Below, in pieces: positions 27,864-35,558 of a DNA stretch of 64,000 nucleotides. Source of the stretch: Aedoeadaptatus ivorii. GTDB taxonomy: Bacteria; Bacillota; Clostridia; Tissierellales; Peptoniphilaceae. The stretch lies in assembly GCF_900638585.1 (NCBI RefSeq), contig NZ_LR134523.1:770001-834000 (forward strand), given 5' to 3'. The translations under genes were made by a program, and so were the position numbers. The notes under the pieces were generated by a model. That model saw only the letters and a program-made list of their open reading frames with translations. It was not told the DNA's origin and did no database searches. The first letter of the stretch is position 1; every line of letters starts with the position of its first letter.

Positions 27864-28841
27864 TTGAAGTTCCTTTACTTCACCGACAGCCATATTCGAG
27901 GAACGAATCCGAAATCGAGAACGGATTCGTTTTTCGATACGGTAAAAACAAAACTCGAAGAAGTGCGATCTCTTACACAACGGCACCAAATCGATTATGT
28001 GCTCCACGGCGGCGATCTGTTCGACAGACCGGACACATCGCTTTCGGTCATTCACGAGATCGCACCGCTTTTACAGTCGATCCCCGCTCCGATACTGGCG
28101 ATCAGCGGGAATCACGACATTTACGGACACAATCCCATAACGCTGCCGCGCACCGTGATGGGGCTTTTGGACGCATTGGGGATTGTCACGGTCATTAATG
28201 GCAAAACAATGCTCTTACAAAAAGACGACACCGTCGTCCAGCTCACCGGCGCGCCCTATATCTACGGCATCGACCGGGAAGAACACAGAAATTTATATTT
28301 TGTCAAAGAAAAAGATCCGCGTGCGGATTTTGCCATTCACCTGGTGCATGGATTTTTGATGCCCAAAAAATTTCCCTTAATCGCCCATACCCGCGTAGAA
28401 GAAGTCGCCGATACGGCGGCGGACCTGACGATCAGCGGGCACTATCACGACGGTTTTCCGCTGATGGAAATCGGCGATAAAAAATTTATCAACCCCGGCG
28501 CCATGGTGCGCATTTCGAATACTTTGACGGAACTGAAGAGAAAGCCGAAGGTTCTCTTGATCGATGTCGAAAAGAGCGACTGCGAGATTCGAGAGTACCC
28601 ATTACAATCCGCCTTGCCCGGCGAGGAGGTGCTCGACCGTAAGGAAATCGAGATGCATAAATTCAAGCGAAGAGAGCTCGCCGAATTCAAGGAGTCCATC
28701 GAGAGGACGGGGAATTTCGAACGCATCCACTTTATGGAGGTCATTACGGATATTGCGGAAAACGAAAAACTTGATCCCGCCGTCAAACGAGAAGCCCTAC
28801 AGCGGATCGCAAAGGTAGAAGAGAGTAGGGGAGGACTATGA
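27864..28841 (+). CDS. SbcD/Mre11-like metallophosphoesterase (DNA repair nuclease)
   Basis: Predicted double-strand-end nuclease. All calcineurin-like metal-binding motifs are present: D8 and H10 (TDSHIRG), D51 (GGDLFD), N83-H84-D85 (SGNHD), a His in VHGF, and GHYHDG. At 325 residues it is shorter than E. coli SbcD (about 400) and its C-terminal third (about 230-325) is a different, charged helical region that could contact the neighbouring ATPase. TTG start after GGGGGAATG; overlaps the next gene by four bases. Family is clear; exact substrate is inference. Confidence 0.85.
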   Translation: MKFLYFTDSHIRGTNPKSRTDSFFDTVKTKLEEVRSLTQRHQIDYVLHGGDLFDRPDTSLSVIHEIAPLLQSIPAPILAISGNHDIYGHNPITLPRTVMGLLDALGIVTVINGKTMLLQKDDTVVQLTGAPYIYGIDREEHRNLYFVKEKDPRADFAIHLVHGFLMPKKFPLIAHTRVEEVADTAADLTISGHYHDGFPLMEIGDKKFINPGAMVRISNTLTELKRKPKVLLIDVEKSDCEIREYPLQSALPGEEVLDRKEIEMHKFKRRELAEFKESIERTGNFERIHFMEVITDIAENEKLDPAVKREALQRIAKVEESRGGL

Positions 28842-30277
28842 AATATATAGAACAGATCGATCTGGTCAATTTTCAGTCCCACGAACGGACGAGCCTAACA
28901 CTGTCTCCCGGCGTCAATGTAATCGTCGGGCCTTCCGACAGCGGGAAGACCTCGATTCTTCGCGCTCTGCGGTGGTGCCTGTTTAACGAGCCCGCCGGCG
29001 TAGAGTTCGTGCGAGAAGGAGAGACCGAGGTATCGGTGACCGTGCGCTTTCGCGACGGCATTGCCGTAACGCGCCGGCGCACCAAGTCCAAGAATCAATA
29101 CGTTTTAAAAGACCAAGAAGGCGAAGAGACCGTGTTCGAAGGCTTCGGAAAAAACGTACCGGAGGAAGTGGAAGATGCCTTGGGGATCCGAAAAGTATTT
29201 TTGGACGATAAAAAGGCATTTCCCCTAAATTTTTCCGACCAACTGGACGGTCCGTTTCTGCTTCAGGAAACAGATGCCTATAAAGCGCAGGCCATCGGAC
29301 GCATGGTCGGGATCGATATACTGGATGAAGCCATGCGCGACGCCCAAAGGGATGTCAAGCAACTGGGCCTGGAAAAATCCGTGGCGGATCGCGATTTGGA
29401 AGCGCTATCCGAGGAAGAAAAAACGTTTTCGTACTTAGAAGGATGGATCGACAAACGAGAACAGCTAAAGCGTGTAATCGCCTCAATCGATGCCCTCTTG
29501 CAAAAAGAAGAAAAGCTGCGAGACATGGTGGTAACCGCACAGAGGATCCGAGCAGAAAAGGCACGGGTCTCGCAAATCCTTGCAGATAGCGCGGGCGTCG
29601 ATGCCGCCGGCGAGAAACTGCATACGATCCGCGAACAATTTTATCGCTACGACAAATACCATGGGCTGTCCGTTCGCCGCACAAAAAACATTGCCGAGAA
29701 ATCAAAAACGAAGAATATTTTGGCAACATTTCGGGACTTCGATCGGTTTACGGATGCCCTGAACCGATTGTCTTCCGCCTATACTCGCTACCGAAAAATC
29801 TTGCCGTATCGCGAACGCAGCCGCGCTCTTACATTGGAAAAAGCAAATTTGAAGCGAATCCTTTCCGATGCCGAGCGCCTGGAACGCATACCTGCAAATC
29901 GCATCAACGAGTTATACGGCCGATTGCTCGAGCTTAAGTCGCTTCAAAGCGCCAAAGCGGATATAGCGGATCGCATAGAGCGGGGAAAGGCATTTCTAGA
30001 GGGCTTCTCGACGATCGATTCTGCAGGGGAACGAAGAGATCTACTCATAAAAAAACACCAGGCGTTTATGCGGCGCCTGGCCATGCTCGAGGAAAAAGAG
30101 TCTTTAAACCGTCAACGAAAGATCGTGCAAGCACAGTATGACCAGGCCAAAAGCGACCTCTCTGCAGACAAAGCGGCCTATCTGGAAGCGCTGAAACACG
30201 TAGGCCGTTGCCCTTTGTGTCGCCAAACGATCGACGAAGAATCGCTTCGGGAAATCAGCTTGGCATTGGAGGAATAA
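28838..30277 (+). CDS. Rad50/SbcC-like ATPase, N-terminal half with zinc hook
   Basis: 479 residues beginning with the SMC/Rad50 N-lobe: IEQIDLVNFQSHE, then Walker A GPSDSGKTS (residues 31-39). A long, mostly helical charged region (about 165-455) looks like coiled coil and ends in a zinc-hook CPLC (C458 and C461), only 18 residues from the C-terminus. There is no ABC signature or Walker B, so it cannot hydrolyse ATP alone. Those missing parts are found in the gene at 30515-31198. Overlap with the SbcD-like gene (ATGA) suggests a nuclease-ATPase complex. Confidence 0.82.
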   Translation: MKYIEQIDLVNFQSHERTSLTLSPGVNVIVGPSDSGKTSILRALRWCLFNEPAGVEFVREGETEVSVTVRFRDGIAVTRRRTKSKNQYVLKDQEGEETVFEGFGKNVPEEVEDALGIRKVFLDDKKAFPLNFSDQLDGPFLLQETDAYKAQAIGRMVGIDILDEAMRDAQRDVKQLGLEKSVADRDLEALSEEEKTFSYLEGWIDKREQLKRVIASIDALLQKEEKLRDMVVTAQRIRAEKARVSQILADSAGVDAAGEKLHTIREQFYRYDKYHGLSVRRTKNIAEKSKTKNILATFRDFDRFTDALNRLSSAYTRYRKILPYRERSRALTLEKANLKRILSDAERLERIPANRINELYGRLLELKSLQSAKADIADRIERGKAFLEGFSTIDSAGERRDLLIKKHQAFMRRLAMLEEKESLNRQRKIVQAQYDQAKSDLSADKAAYLEALKHVGRCPLCRQTIDEESLREISLALEE

Positions 30278-30278
30278 T

Positions 30279-30515
30279 ATGGATTTTGAACAACAAATCA
30301 ATGAACTCAACCGCCGATATGAACGGGCGAAAGACGTAAGAAATCGCGCACTATGGCGCATGGAAGAATTGGAAAAAGAAGAAAAGGAACTCAACGAAAG
30401 AATACTCGCCGACGGATTGGACCCGAACACCTTAGAGAGCGACATTGAAACGATTCAGGCGGAAATCGAAACGCTGCTCAAAGAAGCGGAAGCATTGCTG
30501 CCGGAGGACCGGTAA
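30279..30515 (+). CDS. Small coiled-coil protein between split Rad50 halves
   Basis: 78-residue protein of unknown function. It is almost wholly charged helix (runs of Glu, Arg, Leu), consistent with a coiled coil, and has no signal peptide or membrane segment. It starts one base after the N-terminal Rad50-like gene and its last base is the first base of the C-terminal half's ATG. GGAGGAATA precedes its start. Position suggests a linker or third subunit of the split ATPase; no family recognised. Confidence 0.7.
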   Translation: MDFEQQINELNRRYERAKDVRNRALWRMEELEKEEKELNERILADGLDPNTLESDIETIQAEIETLLKEAEALLPEDR

Positions 30516-31198
30516 TGGACCCGAAACAAGCGCAGACCCTCGACAAAATCCGCTCACGTGCCAAGGCATTTTCGACAAAAGTCGATCGGGAGCAGGGAAA
30601 GCGCGAGTCCGTTCGCGAACAGATGCGACAAAAAGAAACGCATATCAAGGAAATCGAAGCGCAAGAAAAGCTGTTAAACGGCGTCGTCTTTTTGCTGCAA
30701 AAGGCAGCGGACTACTCTCGCATCCAGGCAAAACACCAGATCGAAGACATCGTCACGCAGTCAATTGCCTATATTATGCAAAACAGCTCCCAATTTACAG
30801 TAGAGCTCTCGCAGAGTCGAAATCTGCCGGTGGCCGAATTCTTTGTCGAATCGGATTATGGCGATTATAAAGTCAAGACAAAGCCCGAACTCAGTCGCGG
30901 CGGCGGCGTGGTAGATATCGTTTCACTGGCGCTGCGCATCGCTTTTTTGGAGAATCACCGACCGAAGATTCAGGGCCCCCTCTTTCTCGACGAGCCGGGA
31001 AAGCACATTAGCGATGAATACATTTTCAATATGGGAGAGTTCTTAAAGGAATCTTCCCGTCTTTTCGTGCGGCAAGTCCTTATGGTCACCCATAATGAAC
31101 ACCTGACGAATATCTGCGACAAAGCGTTTCGCGTCGAAATTCGAAACGGTAAGAGCACGGTGTATGAGGTGATCGACGATGAAAAAGAGATGGCTTGA
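30515..31198 (+). CDS. Rad50/SbcC-like ATPase, C-terminal half
   Basis: 227 residues: an N-terminal coiled-coil stretch (about 1-75), then the C-lobe of an SMC/Rad50 ATPase. The ABC-type signature is LSRGGG (126-131), Walker B GPLFLDEP (154-161, D159 and E160), and the H-loop VTHNEH (H193). There is no Walker A. With the gene at 28838-30277 it supplies one complete ATPase head. The signature differs from the classic LSGG(Q/E). Last gene of the run; the rny promoter follows. Confidence 0.82.
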   Translation: MDPKQAQTLDKIRSRAKAFSTKVDREQGKRESVREQMRQKETHIKEIEAQEKLLNGVVFLLQKAADYSRIQAKHQIEDIVTQSIAYIMQNSSQFTVELSQSRNLPVAEFFVESDYGDYKVKTKPELSRGGGVVDIVSLALRIAFLENHRPKIQGPLFLDEPGKHISDEYIFNMGEFLKESSRLFVRQVLMVTHNEHLTNICDKAFRVEIRNGKSTVYEVIDDEKEMA

Positions 31199-31227
31199 GA
31201 ATTGAACAAGGTCATCCGCTCCATTGT

Positions 31228-31257
31228 ATGGTATAATGTTTTCATGGTTTATACCAT
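31228..31257 (+). promoter_or_regulatory. rny promoter with inverted repeat over the -10
   Basis: Perfect extended -10 TGG-TATAAT (31229-31237), -35 not obvious. A 9-bp perfect inverted repeat, ATGGTATAA (31228-31236) and TTATACCAT (31249-31257) with a 12-base spacer, covers the -10 and the predicted start near 31244. This looks like a repressor operator rather than an RNA hairpin, because the left arm would not be transcribed. Confidence 0.6.
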
Positions 31258-31292
31258 TTGAAACTTGAAAACTGAATAAGGAGGTGTTCCAT

Positions 31293-32837
31293 TTGCCGGA
31301 AATTGTCATTTCAATTCTCGTGGCATTGTTTATTGGAATCCTCGGGGTAGCTATTGGTTATTTCGTACGTAAGAATTTAGCGGAAGGAAAGTTAAATCGA
31401 GCTGAAGAATTAGCCAAGAATATCATTATTGATGCGGAACGTGAAGCCGAGAACAATAAACGGGACGTGATGCTCCATGCGAAGGAAGAGATCCATCGCC
31501 TGAGAGACAGCGTGCAACAGGAAAATAATGCTAGAAAAACGGAGCTGCAGAAACTCGAAGAGCGTCTTTTGTCTAAGGAAAATATCTTGGATTCCAAGAG
31601 CCTGACTTTAGAAAAAAAGGAGGCCCAAATCTTTGAGCAACAGACGCGCATCCAAGAGAAAGAGAATTCCATCGACGCCTTGATCGAGGAAAAGACGGCA
31701 GAAATTCAACGGGTCTCGGGCCTTACCAGAGAAGAAGCCAAACAGCTTCTCCTCAACGAACTGGAAAGCGAATTAACCCAAGAAGCTGCCGTGCGCATTC
31801 GCGATTACGAACGCCATGTGAAGGATGAAAGTCGCAAATTGGCACAGGATATCATCGTGCGCACCATTCAGCGCATCGCCGCCGATCAGGTGGCTGAAAC
31901 TACGGTATCGGTGGTTACATTGCCCAACGACGAGATGAAGGGCCGCATTATCGGACGGGAAGGACGAAATATTCGCGCCATAGAGGCCTTGACCGGCGTC
32001 GATCTGATTATCGACGATACGCCGGAGGCGGTCGTAATCTCTTCCTTTAATCCCATTCGACGTGAAATCGCCCGTGTCGCGTTAGAAAAATTGGTCCTCG
32101 ACGGCAGAATTCATCCCACGCGGATCGAAGAAACCGTCGAAAAAGCCAAGCAGGAAGTCGACGAAATCATCAAAGAAAGCGGCGAGGAAGCTACATTTGA
32201 AGCCGGCGTGCACGGCCTGCACCCGGAACTCGTAAAATACCTGGGGCGTCTGAAGTTCCGTACGAGCTTTGGACAAAACTGTCTACAGCATTCCGTCGAG
32301 GTTTCTAAGATCGCCGGATATCTGGCCGAGGAGATCGGCATCGACTCCAAATTGGCGAAAAGAGCCGGATTGCTCCACGACTTGGGCAAATCTATCGACC
32401 ACGAAGTCGAAGGCCCCCACGTGGAACTGGGCGTCGAACTCGCCAGAAAATACAAGGAACCGGAAGCCGTCATCAACGGCATCGAAGCCCATCACGGCGA
32501 CGTAGAATTCGATTCCTTGGAATCGATTCTCGTGCAAGCGGCCGATGCCATCAGTGCTGCCAGACCGGGCGCCCGCAGAGAAACCATCGAAACCTATATC
32601 AAGCGACTCGAACAATTGGAAGAGATCGCTACGGGTTTCGAAGGCATCGAAAAATCCTTTGCGGTACAAGCGGGCCGAGAACTTCGCATTATCGTCAAGC
32701 CCGAAGAAATCGACGAAGCCCATATGACTTTAACGGCGCGAAAGATCGCCAAGGAAATCGAATCCCAATTGGATTTTCCCGGACAGATCAAAGTCAACGT
32801 CATCCGCGAGACGCGCGCCACGGAATACGCGAAATAA
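31293..32837 (+). CDS. rny: Ribonuclease Y
   Basis: Membrane-anchored endoribonuclease that starts mRNA decay in Firmicutes. N-terminal membrane helix (about 3-25), long charged coiled coil to about 200, KH domain ([19 protein letters not shown]), and an HD domain ([25 protein letters not shown]). TTG 31293 is chosen as start because AAGGAGG is eight bases upstream; this gives 514 residues. A GTG at 31284 lies within that Shine-Dalgarno. Confidence 0.96.
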   Translation: MPEIVISILVALFIGILGVAIGYFVRKNLAEGKLNRAEELAKNIIIDAEREAENNKRDVMLHAKEEIHRLRDSVQQENNARKTELQKLEERLLSKENILDSKSLTLEKKEAQIFEQQTRIQEKENSIDALIEEKTAEIQRVSGLTREEAKQLLLNELESELTQEAAVRIRDYERHVKDESRKLAQDIIVRTIQRIAADQVAETTVSVVTLPNDEMKGRIIGREGRNIRAIEALTGVDLIIDDTPEAVVISSFNPIRREIARVALEKLVLDGRIHPTRIEETVEKAKQEVDEIIKESGEEATFEAGVHGLHPELVKYLGRLKFRTSFGQNCLQHSVEVSKIAGYLAEEIGIDSKLAKRAGLLHDLGKSIDHEVEGPHVELGVELARKYKEPEAVINGIEAHHGDVEFDSLESILVQAADAISAARPGARRETIETYIKRLEQLEEIATGFEGIEKSFAVQAGRELRIIVKPEEIDEAHMTLTARKIAKEIESQLDFPGQIKVNVIRETRATEYAK

Positions 32838-32860
32838 AACCTGCCTTTGGCGGGTTTTTT
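32837..32860 (+). terminator. Intrinsic terminator after rny
   Basis: Stem AAACCTGCC-TTT-GGCGGGTTT (32837-32857, one T-G wobble) followed by T-run. The 80 bases between this and the recombinase start at 32940 hold no strong promoter; a weak -10 like CATACT lies at 32913-32918. Confidence 0.85.
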
Positions 32861-32939
32861 CTATATATGGCATATGGCAACTGCGCATCTCCTATTCAAA
32901 TACAGCAAACACCATACTTTCGACGACGGGAGGAATACA

Positions 32940-33935
32940 TTGCAATCCAATTTACTGGAAGATTACTTAAACTACCTTCGCGCCGCCAGAGGGCGCTCGG
33001 AAGGCACCATAAAGGAATACTATTACGATATTCGCCTTTTTCTGCGCTATATGCGCAGCCGAAAAGAAGGAATCCCTGCCGATAATATGGAGGAGATCCC
33101 TATCGAGGACATCGACGCAGATTTTCTCGAATCCGTAGAAAAACAGGACATCTATGCCTATATCTCGTATCTCGACGGTACGCGCGGCAACAGCGGCCGA
33201 ACCAAATTTCGAAAGATCTCGTCGGTTCGTTCTTTTTTCGACTACCTCTGCTATAAAGTGGAAATCTTATCGAAAAACCCCACCGAAAATATCGATATGC
33301 CCAAGATCGAAAAGTCTCTGCCGGTTTATCTGACCCTCGAAGAGAGCGTGCGTCTCTTAAAGACCGTACAAAACTCCGAGCAGAAAGAGATCTACCGCAG
33401 CCGCGATTATGCGATCACCACTCTGTTTTTAAACTGCGGGCTGCGGCTCAGCGAGCTTTCCGCCTTAAATCAGGCGGATCTGAACCGCAAGGGCACGCTG
33501 CGGGTACGGGGCAAGGGATCCAAGGAGCGCCTGGTATATATGAACGAAACGGTTCGCGATGCCGTAGACCGCTACCTAAAGCGACGCGAGGAGGCGGCAC
33601 TGGACGAGGAACCCGCCCTGTTTCTCAGCATGCGCAAAAACCGAATGAGCAATCGCTCCATCCAGCATATGCTCGAAAAGCATCTGAAAAACGCCGGCTT
33701 CGATACCAGTAAGTACACAGTCCATAAATTGCGCCACACCGCTGCCACATTGATGTATCAGTATGGGGACGAGGATTTAAAGTCCTTACAGGAGATTCTG
33801 GGGCACGAATCGATCTCTACGACGCAAATCTACACCCACGTCGACGAAGATGATATACGCCATACCATGAGTAAGAATCCCTTGGGCAATATCCAAGAGG
33901 TAGAATCTATGCTCGACGATGTCGAGAAAGAGTAA
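32940..33935 (+). CDS. Xer-type tyrosine recombinase
   Basis: Site-specific recombinase, most likely chromosome-dimer resolution together with FtsK (upstream at 21.5 kb). N-terminal SAM-like DNA-binding domain (about 1-95) and C-terminal catalytic domain with all expected residues: Arg in CGLRLSEL (near 169), HKLRH (near 262-266), His in LGHESIS and the nucleophile Tyr in QIYTHV (near 297). I place the start at TTG 32940 after GGGAGGA; a TTG at 32847 lies within the rny terminator. 331 residues. It has no prophage or element around it, so a housekeeping role is more likely than an integrase. Confidence 0.88.
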   Translation: MQSNLLEDYLNYLRAARGRSEGTIKEYYYDIRLFLRYMRSRKEGIPADNMEEIPIEDIDADFLESVEKQDIYAYISYLDGTRGNSGRTKFRKISSVRSFFDYLCYKVEILSKNPTENIDMPKIEKSLPVYLTLEESVRLLKTVQNSEQKEIYRSRDYAITTLFLNCGLRLSELSALNQADLNRKGTLRVRGKGSKERLVYMNETVRDAVDRYLKRREEAALDEEPALFLSMRKNRMSNRSIQHMLEKHLKNAGFDTSKYTVHKLRHTAATLMYQYGDEDLKSLQEILGHESISTTQIYTHVDEDDIRHTMSKNPLGNIQEVESMLDDVEKE

Positions 33936-33942
33936 AGGACAG

Positions 33943-33966
33943 GAACAAATATTCGAACATTTGATC
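33943..33966. promoter_or_regulatory. Tandem LexA-like boxes after the Xer gene
   Basis: GAACAAATATTC (33943-33954) directly followed by GAACATTTGATC (33955-33966). The first 12-mer is identical to the reverse complement of 34765-34776 between yneA and lexA, and the following box is also similar to the neighbour there. What it would control is unclear, as no good gene follows. Confidence 0.45.
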
Positions 33967-34234
33967 CGAATAGGATATGGAGAAACCATCAAAGGACGCG
34001 AACAAGCAAGCGCTAAATTATACAAATGCAAGAAATTCAAATTGCGAAACGCGTATGGAATTTATATTGCGACCGACGACTGCATTCGACGTTTCAGTTT
34101 TATAAGTCGCAACAAGTTCCAATCCATAGAATGGCTTTTTAGGGCGGCAGGATTGTCCGTTTCTCGTAAAATTTCAGTAACTCGTTCACGGTCAAAAAAC
34201 GCTAATTTTGAGAGAAGTGGTTCAAAATTGCAGT

Positions 34235-34268
34235 ATTTAGTCACAAAATTTATATTTTGTGACTAAAT
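34235..34268. repeat. 15-bp perfect palindrome with TTAT loop
   Basis: Left arm 34235-34249 (ATTTAGTCACAAAAT) pairs exactly with 34254-34268, leaving a four-base TTAT loop. It is AT-rich and lacks a T-tract, so it is a poor terminator. It may be a protein-binding site, an end of a lost mobile element, or a structural RNA element. Confidence 0.7.
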
Positions 34269-34335
34269 TTATCCCGCTCTTCGCCACCAAAATTCGATAT
34301 ATTCCCGTCCTCCTCCCCGCAATTTCCAGTCGAAC

Positions 34336-34374
34336 AAAAAGGCGGCGACGAATTGAATTCGTCGCCGCCTTTTT
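34336..34374. terminator. Bidirectional terminator of yneA and the upstream plus-strand region
   Basis: Near-perfect palindrome with 19-bp arms (34336-34354 and 34356-34374): A-run, GGCGGCGACGAATT, then its complement and T-run. It works on the minus strand for yneA, which ends at 34381, and on the plus strand for anything transcribed past the recombinase gene. Confidence 0.9.
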
Positions 34375-34380
34375 ATGACT

Positions 34381-34725
34381 TCAATGCAGCTCGTGCCGCG
34401 TATAGATTTTCAATCGATCGCCGGGGCGCAAGTCGGCGCCGTTTTGCAGGGCGTTGTCTTTGAGAATGCGGTCTACGACAAACCGCACGTCCTCGTCGGG
34501 CCCAGAATATGCCGATGCGATTCGCCACAGGCTGTCGCCTTCTGCGACCACATATGTCTCTTCCTCTACAAAGTATGTCGGCAAATTTTCTGGTGCCCCT
34601 TTTAGTCCCAGTATGGACATCAGAATCAGAGCCGCAATCGGCAATAGACGAAGTCGCTTTCGTCTTGCTCTTTCTGCAACAAGCTGATGCGATGCCCTGC
34701 GACTTTTATATTCGTATCCTAACAT
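34381..34725 (-). CDS. yneA: YneA-like SOS cell-division suppressor (LysM)
   Basis: 114-residue protein with a basic cytoplasmic start, one membrane helix (about residues 27-41, LLPIAALILMSILGL) and an extracytoplasmic LysM domain (YVVAEGDSLWRIAS... near 58 onward). This architecture and its place divergent from lexA match Bacillus YneA, which delays septation during DNA damage. GGAGGTG precedes the ATG. Its promoter is near consensus and is followed by three LexA-like boxes, so it should be strongly SOS inducible. Confidence 0.85.
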   Translation of the reverse strand: MLGYEYKSRRASHQLVAERARRKRLRLLPIAALILMSILGLKGAPENLPTYFVEEETYVVAEGDSLWRIASAYSGPDEDVRFVVDRILKDNALQNGADLRPGDRLKIYTRHELH

Positions 34726-34751
34726 CGTCCACCTCCGTAGTCCCTTGGACG

Positions 34752-34788
34752 GTACATATGTTTTGAATATTTGTTCGTACGTTTGTTC
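34752..34788 (-). promoter_or_regulatory. Three tandem LexA-like boxes in the yneA 5' region
   Basis: Read on the plus strand: GTACATATGTTT (34752-34763), GAATATTTGTTC (34765-34776), GTACGTTTGTTC (34777-34788). They repeat at 12-13 base spacing just downstream of the yneA -10. A further palindrome CGAACGTTCG (34799-34808) lies in the spacer of the yneA promoter. Confidence 0.75.
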
Positions 34789-34790
34789 TA

Positions 34791-34820
34791 ATTATAAACG
34801 AACGTTCGGAACGCTGTCAA
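34791..34820 (-). promoter_or_regulatory. yneA promoter
   Basis: On the minus strand, consensus TTGACA (34820-34815), 18-base spacer, consensus TATAAT (34796-34791). A strong promoter held down by the adjacent LexA-like boxes is what an SOS gene would be expected to have. Confidence 0.8.
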
Positions 34821-34828
34821 GGTTTTTA

Positions 34829-34854
34829 GAATATATGTTTGAAATATATGTTCG
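34829..34854 (+). promoter_or_regulatory. Two LexA-like boxes overlapping the lexA promoter
   Basis: GAATATATGTTT (34829-34840) and AAATATATGTTCG (34842-34854). They cover the -35 and the spacer of the lexA promoter, so LexA would repress its own gene. The second box matches the box at the ftsK-recA operon start over 13 bases in reverse complement. Confidence 0.75.
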
Positions 34855-34867
34855 TTTTTGCTATACT
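34839..34867 (+). promoter_or_regulatory. lexA promoter
   Basis: TTGAAA (34839-34844), 17-base spacer, TATACT (34862-34867) with extended TG at 34859-34860. Predicted start near 34874, giving a leader of about 24 bases before lexA. Confidence 0.75.
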
Positions 34868-34897
34868 AAAATCAGCTTTCAGAGAGGAGAGATATCT

Positions 34898-35521
34898 ATG
34901 TACGAAGATCTCAATAAACGCGAGATGGAAATACTGTTTTATATAAAGAGATTTATCGACGCCAACGGCTACCCCCCTTCTATCCGGGAGATCTGTTCCG
35001 GCGTAAATATTAAAAGCACCTCTACCGTCCACTCCAGTTTGGAAAAATTGGAATTGAAAAACTATATCCGCAGAGCTTCGACGATCAATCGCGCCATCGA
35101 AATCATCGATCAGGACGACAGTTTTTTGATGCCGAAGAAAAAGACGACCGATGTACCGATTTTGGGCAAAGTCGCCGCCGGGATCCCCATCTTGGCGACG
35201 GAAAATATCTCCGATACCGTTCCCCTTTCGGTCGATTTCGTACGGGATCGGAATCTCTTCTTTCTGACGGTACAAGGTGAGAGCATGATTAATGCGGGAA
35301 TCTTGGACGGCGACCAGGTGCTGATCGAACAGACGAGCGCCGCCAAAGACGGCGAGATCGTCCTCGCCTTGATCGACGACGATGCGACCATCAAGACCTT
35401 TTACAAAGACGAAAAAAACCACCGCTTCCGATTGCAACCCGAAAACGACAGGATGGATCCGATTTATGTCGATCATCTCCAGATCCTCGGAAAGGTGATC
35501 GGGTTATACCGCACATTTTAA
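34898..35521 (+). CDS. lexA: SOS transcriptional repressor LexA
   Basis: Represses DNA-damage genes and self-cleaves when RecA filaments form. Winged-helix DNA-binding domain (about 1-70, NGYPPSIREIC), cleavage site Ala94-Gly95 in KVAAGIP, catalytic Ser129 (GESMINAGI) and Lys166 (ATIKTFYK) are all intact. The 207-residue form starting at ATG 34898 follows AGAGGAGAG; an upstream in-frame start at 34745 would run through the operators and is rejected. Confidence 0.97.
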   Translation: MYEDLNKREMEILFYIKRFIDANGYPPSIREICSGVNIKSTSTVHSSLEKLELKNYIRRASTINRAIEIIDQDDSFLMPKKKTTDVPILGKVAAGIPILATENISDTVPLSVDFVRDRNLFFLTVQGESMINAGILDGDQVLIEQTSAAKDGEIVLALIDDDATIKTFYKDEKNHRFRLQPENDRMDPIYVDHLQILGKVIGLYRTF

Positions 35522-35558
35522 AAATACCTGCAGGGAATGTCCCGGCAGGTATTTTTTT
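35521..35558. terminator. Bidirectional terminator between lexA and the PLP lyase gene
   Basis: Stem AAAATACCTGC (35521-35531) with GCAGGTATTTT (35545-35555), an inner GGG-CCC stem, and T-run on the plus strand; A-run on the other side lets it also serve the convergent minus-strand gene ending at 35557. Confidence 0.85.

Larger units (their letters stand above)
33936..34335. other. AT-rich stretch without a convincing gene
   Basis: About 400 bases of visibly lower GC than the neighbours. It holds two LexA-like boxes (33943-33966), a 15-bp palindrome (34235-34268) and, on the plus strand, an open frame from 33919 or 33961 to 34266 whose translation (basic, no recognisable family, no ribosome binding site) I do not trust; a 60-residue minus-strand frame (34062-34244) starting at GTG inside the palindrome is equally weak. 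Could be a decayed SOS gene or a non-coding element. Confidence 0.5.

Noticed and set aside
32940-33935. Recombinase as integrase of a mobile element
   Set aside because: No flanking attachment repeats, phage or transfer genes; the catalytic domain looks like housekeeping Xer and it sits next to rny and lexA.
34062-34244. 60-residue minus-strand frame starting at GTG in the palindrome
   Set aside because: No ribosome binding site and no family recognised; kept only as a note within the AT-rich block.
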